This document shows, one piece after another, positions 59,280-64,000 of a stretch of DNA of 64,000 nucleotides. The notes under the pieces were generated by a model. That model saw nothing but the letters and a program-made list of their open reading frames with translations. It ran no database searches and was not told the DNA's origin. Numbering within the stretch: the stretch's first letter is position 1; each line of letters starts with the position of its first letter. Position numbers and translations under genes: made by a program. The stretch is from Phocoena phocoena (lineage: Eukaryota > Chordata > Mammalia > Artiodactyla > Phocoenidae), in contig NC_089222.1 in the NCBI RefSeq assembly GCF_963924675.1, positions 141,730,281 to 141,794,280 on the forward strand, in the 5' to 3' direction.

Positions 59280-60030
59280 TAATCCCAGTCAAAAGATTTG
59301 AACAGATACCTCAATAAAGAAAAGACATAAATAGCAAATAAGCACATGGGGAAAAAAAGCTCCAACATATTAGTCATTTAAATTAGTCAGTTTAAATAGT
59401 GTGAGACAATACTATGACACCTGTTAGAATGACAGAGAGAGAGAGGGAAGGAAGGAGGGAGGGAGTAAAGGAAGGAAGGAAGGAAGGGAGGGAGGGAGGA
59501 AGGAAAAGTGGGAGGGAGGGAGGAAATCCAACAGTACCAAGTGCTGGTGAGGATATGACAATATAGAGCAACTAGGCATCTCATACATTGCTGGTGGGGA
59601 TTCAAACTGAAGTAGGCATTTTGGAAACAATTTGACACTTTTTTATAAAATTAAACATTCATTTACCATACAACTCAGAAATGCTTAGTTATTTGCCCAA
59701 GTGGAATAAAAACAAGGTTCACATAAAATCTGTAAATGAATGTTTATAACGGCTGTACTCACAACCTCAAGTGCATCACGATAAGTGAGAGAGAAGAGCC
59801 AGACTCAAAAGGCTACCAGAGTTGGGGCTTCCAGGGAGGTGGGGAGTGGGGGAGCGGGAAGGAAAGAGGAGTTGACTACAGAGGGATGCCAGAGCATTTG
59901 GGGGGTTTAACGTCGATGTTCTATATCTGATCATGGCAGTGCTTATATAACTCTATGCATTTGTCAAAATTTGCAGAAATAAACATTAAAAACAGTGAAT
60001 TTTATTATACCTTCATAAAAATTTTAAAAA
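59280..60030 (+). mobile_element. Ancient L1M 3' end carrying a GGAA/GGGA tract
   Basis: Old L1 ORF2 terminus and 3' UTR: 'GATTTGAACAGATACCTCAA', 'TGCTGGTGAGGATATGACAA', 'CATTGCTGGTGGGGATTCAA', and at the end 'GATCATGGCAGTGCTTATAT' and 'TTATACCTTCATAAAAATT'. The simple repeat at 59432-59525 interrupts the ORF2 part. Confidence 0.75.
59432..59525. repeat. Imperfect (GGAA/GGGA)n purine tract
   Basis: About 94 bp of almost pure purine: a GA run, then GGAA and GGGA units. Minus-strand frames rich in Pro, Ser and Leu through it are artefacts. Confidence 0.92.
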
Positions 60031-62007
60031 TCAGCCTGGTTGCAATAATAGAGCCAGGGATATTGAGGTGAGCTTACAAATACTAACAAATAGTGTATGT
60101 CGCCTCACACCCGACATTCTTCTGGATCTCCTCTCCCTCATGTCAGCCTTCGGGGTTCAAGACATCTCACAGCCTCTCATAAAACCCGTTCCAGGTGACA
60201 TCTCAACCTAATACCATAGAGGGTGACATTTCTTTGTGGCAACTGAGGAAACCAGCAAGAAAATGGACCTCTTAGAAAACCATAACATTCCATATGATAT
60301 AACTGGATTGAGGATCGTGTAGTCAGAAGCTCCAATTTACGGAACACATCAGTGGATCCCTGACCGGCAGGTGCCAGGCCATGGCTGCTGAGCCCTCTGC
60401 TTTCCTTATGCTGGTTTATGCTACCAGGAGGAGCAGGTGTTTGCTGGAAGAAGTCCTGGCATGATCTGGAGGAGCACAGTCTCACCAGAGTCCAGCCTTC
60501 CCAACTCCTCCCTTAGTGAGCGTCCATCTCCATCTTGCTTTTGTGTTAAGGGTATTTGGTAAATTTATTTGAGGTAGTGCACAGAGATGGCCCCAAATGC
60601 CATATCTCAGTAGTAATTAGGAATTGCTTTAATGGAGAGTCTGATGCACAAAGAGAAGAATCAGGAAGTGAGGGCTGGTGCTGAACAAAGCCGTGGATCA
60701 GTCACAGAAATAGAACATGTAAGGCGTAAAGCTTAAAGAATGAGGAGAGTCACTTTTTACACCATTTACCACCACCATGAAAACGATCTCTAAAAAAGAC
60801 AAAAGATTTTTCAATACTTAATTGATGGGTTGCTTAATTTACGCTGAAGTTCGTGTATGTTCCCACAAACAGCAGTGGGAACCCACAATTATCACCTTCC
60901 GTCTCTCTTTGTATCCCTTGACCTTTACCTGGCCCCCTAAGTCAGGGTGCTTTCCTAACTTTAAAGCCAAAAATAGGGATTTGAGTGTCCAACACCCTGC
61001 TGGAGGTGTAGAAAAAAACTGTGCGTTTCGGTGGAAAACTATGAGACCTGCAGAGATTACCCGATTCTGCACTTCATCATCTTTGAGCTGTTGTACAGCT
61101 CTGTCGTTTGCAGGTCCTGACAGTCACGCAGATCTGCCCTATCTGGTAGGGGTGTAATGACTTGACTTCCCTCCCTACCCCACTCCACCAGATCCACATG
61201 GAAAAACCAGTTCTGCCCCCACTTGCATATTTACTTCAATATTCCTGGTGAATAAATATTTGTTTCATACGTTTCTCTTTTGAACTGGTCATAACAGCTT
61301 TCCAGCTCCGTCACTGAATAAGTTACACAAAATCTTCAACACATGTTCATTTTTATATCTGCATAAGGTATCTTTTAACAGAAAGGTCTGTGGGAGCTAC
61401 CCCTCCCTAACCGTTACTAAGTATAGGTAGAGGTCTGGTTTGGAGGTCAGATTCGAAGCTTCCTAGTGCAGCCCACACTGGGTGCCTTTGGGCTCCTTGT
61501 GGCTTGAGGTCAGGACTACACCAAACCCAACTCTGTCTTTCTGGTAGTGCTTTTGACTGAGCTGGCTCAAGCCCGCCCTCAGGAAATACTTGTTTAGAAT
61601 TTAAAGCACTTAACACTGACTTGTACGTACCTGATACCAAAACACAAAAACAAAAACAAAAAACAAAAAACACCCACCCAGCATTAAGGGTTATAATGTT
61701 CTTACACCTCGTAATATAATTGGACCTAATAAAGAAACATCACATTAGTTACTTGAGTAAATTTCAATTTATTACTAAATTAATAGCTATCCTTACGTAC
61801 ACCAAATGTTGTCAACACTTTCCTGGAAACTAGTGCCACCTACAAATGTAACCAATTAAATAAATAATTGAAGTAAAATGACTTTTATTCAACGGAATGG
61901 ATATCAGATGTGTGTACTTGCTCTATCAAATCTCCCTTTTCCCACAGTATACCATTTTCTGAGAAGGAGATCTGAAGGTGCACCTGGGCTGGCTCTTTCA
62001 CTGAAGA
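60031..62007. other. Unassigned sequence
   Basis: No recognised repeat except a (CAAAAA)n tract at 61639-61671. Frames of 111 codons (60822-61157) and 102 codons (60177-60485) have no motif I recognise. Confidence 0.4.
61639..61671. repeat. (CAAAAA)n simple repeat
   Basis: Repeated C followed by five or six A. No SINE or L1 body is attached, so it may be a microsatellite or the tail of a lost element. Confidence 0.85.
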
Positions 62008-62017
62008 CTGCATAAAA

Positions 62018-62224
62018 CTTTTTTTTTTGTTTGCGGTACGCGGGCCTCTCACTGCTGTGGCCTCTCCCGCTGCGGAGCACAGGCTCCGGACGCGCAGGCT
62101 CAGCGGCCCATGGCTCACGGGCCCAGCCGCTCCGCGGCATGTGGAATTTTCCCGGACCGGAGCACGAACCCGTGTCCCCTGCATCGGCAGGCGGACTCTC
62201 AACCACTGCACCACCAGGGAAGCC
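62018..62224 (-). mobile_element. CHR-type SINE, short form, antisense
   Basis: Poly-T, 'GCGGTACGCGGGCC', inverted body and head 'CACCACCAGGGAAGCC'. The 10-bp TSD 'CTGCATAAAA' is at 62008-62017 and 62225-62234. Many CpG sites survive, suggesting a relatively young copy. Confidence 0.96.
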
Positions 62225-62234
62225 CTGCATAAAA

Positions 62235-64000
62235 TATTTTGAAGCTATTCAGAGGGAACACATTAAAAACGACTTTCATACCGGAGGTTAAGTGGCAGAA
62301 ATCTTTATGGAGAAAAGTCCCTTTGTTTTGTGTGCTATTTCGTGAGTGCCGTGAACTTATTAAGCACTTTGATGTAGCAAAATTTGTGATGCGTATACGT
62401 ACAAATGATCCAAACACAGCAAAAAGCAGCTAAAAAAAAAATCAGTGAAGCGGCTTTTTAACAAATGCATTCTGAACTGGATCAAAGGGATAGCTTGGAA
62501 GCTACACGCTATGGATCTAACATTCATATATTTTCATTTCAAGGAAACAACTTTTGCAGCCGAAAGGTGAAATCTATCTGTAATGAGCTTCTTCTAAGGC
62601 AGGAGGAAAGCTTCTTTTCAAATAAGAGACTAAGTAAATATAGCACCTATGTGACGTTCTACAAACAAGGGTGCAGAGGGCCCACCTTTGAAACAGAGGC
62701 CTCTTGGAAGCAGCTATGGATTCAAAGGGTGAGCTTTGCAATTATGTTTTCATCTTCCCCCCAGAATAGACTTTAATATGTACATGTGTGGTCAAGAGGA
62801 AACACTTGCCTTGGGAGAGTGGGTATATTTCTGTTTTGTTTTGTGTTTGCTGTTGAAGGTATAGTCAAACACTGGAAGCTCTATGCTACCAAAAGCTCCC
62901 AGATCTGATTTGATAATGATGTTTACCCCTCATGCTACAGCCCGAGGGGTCGTCTCCTCGCAGAAATTTTTAAAGCACAGGATTTTTCAAATGAGTTCAC
63001 TCTTCGAAGGCTTGCTTGTTTTCCAGTAGCACATGGAGCTAGGCCTTCAAGGTGATTTGGTGGCCCCAAATTCTGAGCTTATATCCCCCTTCCAAGTCAT
63101 CTCGCCAGGGCTGCCTGCCTAACATGGCAACGGGGCACCCTATCAGGACACTGGGCTCATCACTTCCCTGCCAGGGGCCCGTTTCACCCTGCAGCCTCTC
63201 CACACCTCCTTTTTCATTTCACTAACATGGAAAATTGCCCCTGCCTGTATCATTGGGTCACAATGAAATAAAACAGAACCGACTCTCAATTAGTTTCTGG
63301 CAATACAACACAAGTAGGAATAGGATGAATAAGGCTCAGAGATATAAAACCTTTCTTCAGACCTGTCTTATCTGAACATCTACCACAAATAATATGTCCC
63401 CAGCAGTGCCATAAGATAACCAGATTGAAAAAAAAACAGAGGTTTCTTCTCCCCACCTCCACTTCCCAGGCTCTCAGAATGGAGGCAAAGGATTTCAGAA
63501 AGTGGGGAAATAAACAGCCTCATCTCCAGCTGGGGTCGTGGGCACCTGAACCACATGCCACACTAAAGATGCTCGGAAGCAGGGTCTCCTGGAAGGTAGA
63601 ACGTTCTTCCAAAGGAAAGCAGGAAGCCTAGAGGAAGATGAAAGTCAGTAGTAGCGCTTTTTGTGTCCTTAATATTGGCCCACCAGGAGGGCTGAGGTGG
63701 CCGTGCACGCACATCAGGCCAGAGGGGCCAGGGTATCTGAAGAGGCTTCTAGTTTGCTTTCTTTGGGGCTATAATTTACCTCCACTGGCTCTTACTGTAA
63801 CCGAGCAGGACTTTATGGGGCCTTGTTAGGACAGACCCCTCCCCCATATCCTCTGCTGTAGCTCCTCTCTGAAGTACCTAGATAATAGTACCTGATGCAC
63901 ACTTCCTGGGTTGTTTTATAGATGCTAAAACCACCGCCAAACGGAAGAAATTAACTACTTGATGCTCATGAGCCCCCAGACCTACTGGTGCCTAAGGACC
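62235..64000. other. Unassigned sequence to the window end
   Basis: No recognised gene, RNA gene or interspersed repeat. Several short open frames occur (for example 62465-62776, 103 codons) without motifs or exon signals. Confidence 0.4.

Noticed and set aside
59387..59638. Pro/Ser/Leu-rich minus-strand frames
   Set aside because: Translations of the GGAA/GGGA purine tract.

Overview
This is a non-coding, repeat-dense mammalian nuclear window, most likely from a cetacean. The main evidence is thirteen copies of a tRNA-derived SINE of the CHR type. It has a head reading 'GGGCTTCCCTGGTGGCGCAGTGG', a tRNA-like B box ('GGTTCGTGCCC') and an A-rich or TAAA-rich tail. CHR SINEs are known from whales, hippos and ruminants, and the short, GC-rich form that dominates here is typical of whales and dolphins. 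LINE-1 3' ends of the cetartiodactyl type support the same placement. I found no protein-coding exon, no host promoter and no functional RNA gene that I can defend. Nearly all open frames are chance or repeat-derived. There is one 200-N assembly gap at 10988-11187.

Layout. 1-10 kb: an L1 3' fragment cut by the window edge, a long-form CHR SINE with a perfect 14-bp target-site duplication (TSD), an L1 3' end, a complete Tigger-type MITE with TA duplications, and an old L1M 3' end split by a CHR SINE. 10-18.5 kb: L1M 3' end, gap, an ACTC-rich tetranucleotide tract, a twin-primed (5'-inverted) L1, several CHR SINEs, two LTR-like remnants and a U6-L1 chimeric retrocopy. 19-23.6 kb: degraded L1M ORF1/ORF2 blocks and a MIR. 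24-38 kb: CHR SINEs, MER5A, L1 3' ends, an L1 tail with a 36-bp triplication and an AT-rich hairpin beside a SINE. 38.7-44.6 kb: a long antisense L1M with a nested Tigger element and a hAT MITE at its 5' edge. 45.6-51.9 kb: a full-length sense L1 with its own TSD and two nested CHR SINEs. 52-64 kb: mostly unassigned sequence with an L1 3' end, hAT elements (including MER20), an MLT1-type LTR, an L1M 3' end carrying a GGAA/GGGA tract, and a last CHR SINE.

How the parts relate. L1 reverse transcriptase is the known engine for CHR SINE and U6 retrocopy mobilisation. The window shows several of its products: ordinary 5'-truncated copies, a full-length copy, an inverted copy, a template-switch chimera and SINEs with typical TSDs. 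Nesting gives relative ages: L1M is older than the Tigger inside it, and the full-length L1 is older than the two CHR SINEs inside it. I did not find a new biological system. The most notable item is the U6-L1 chimera at 17973-18438. Repeat subfamily names come from memory of consensus sequences and should be confirmed with a repeat library.
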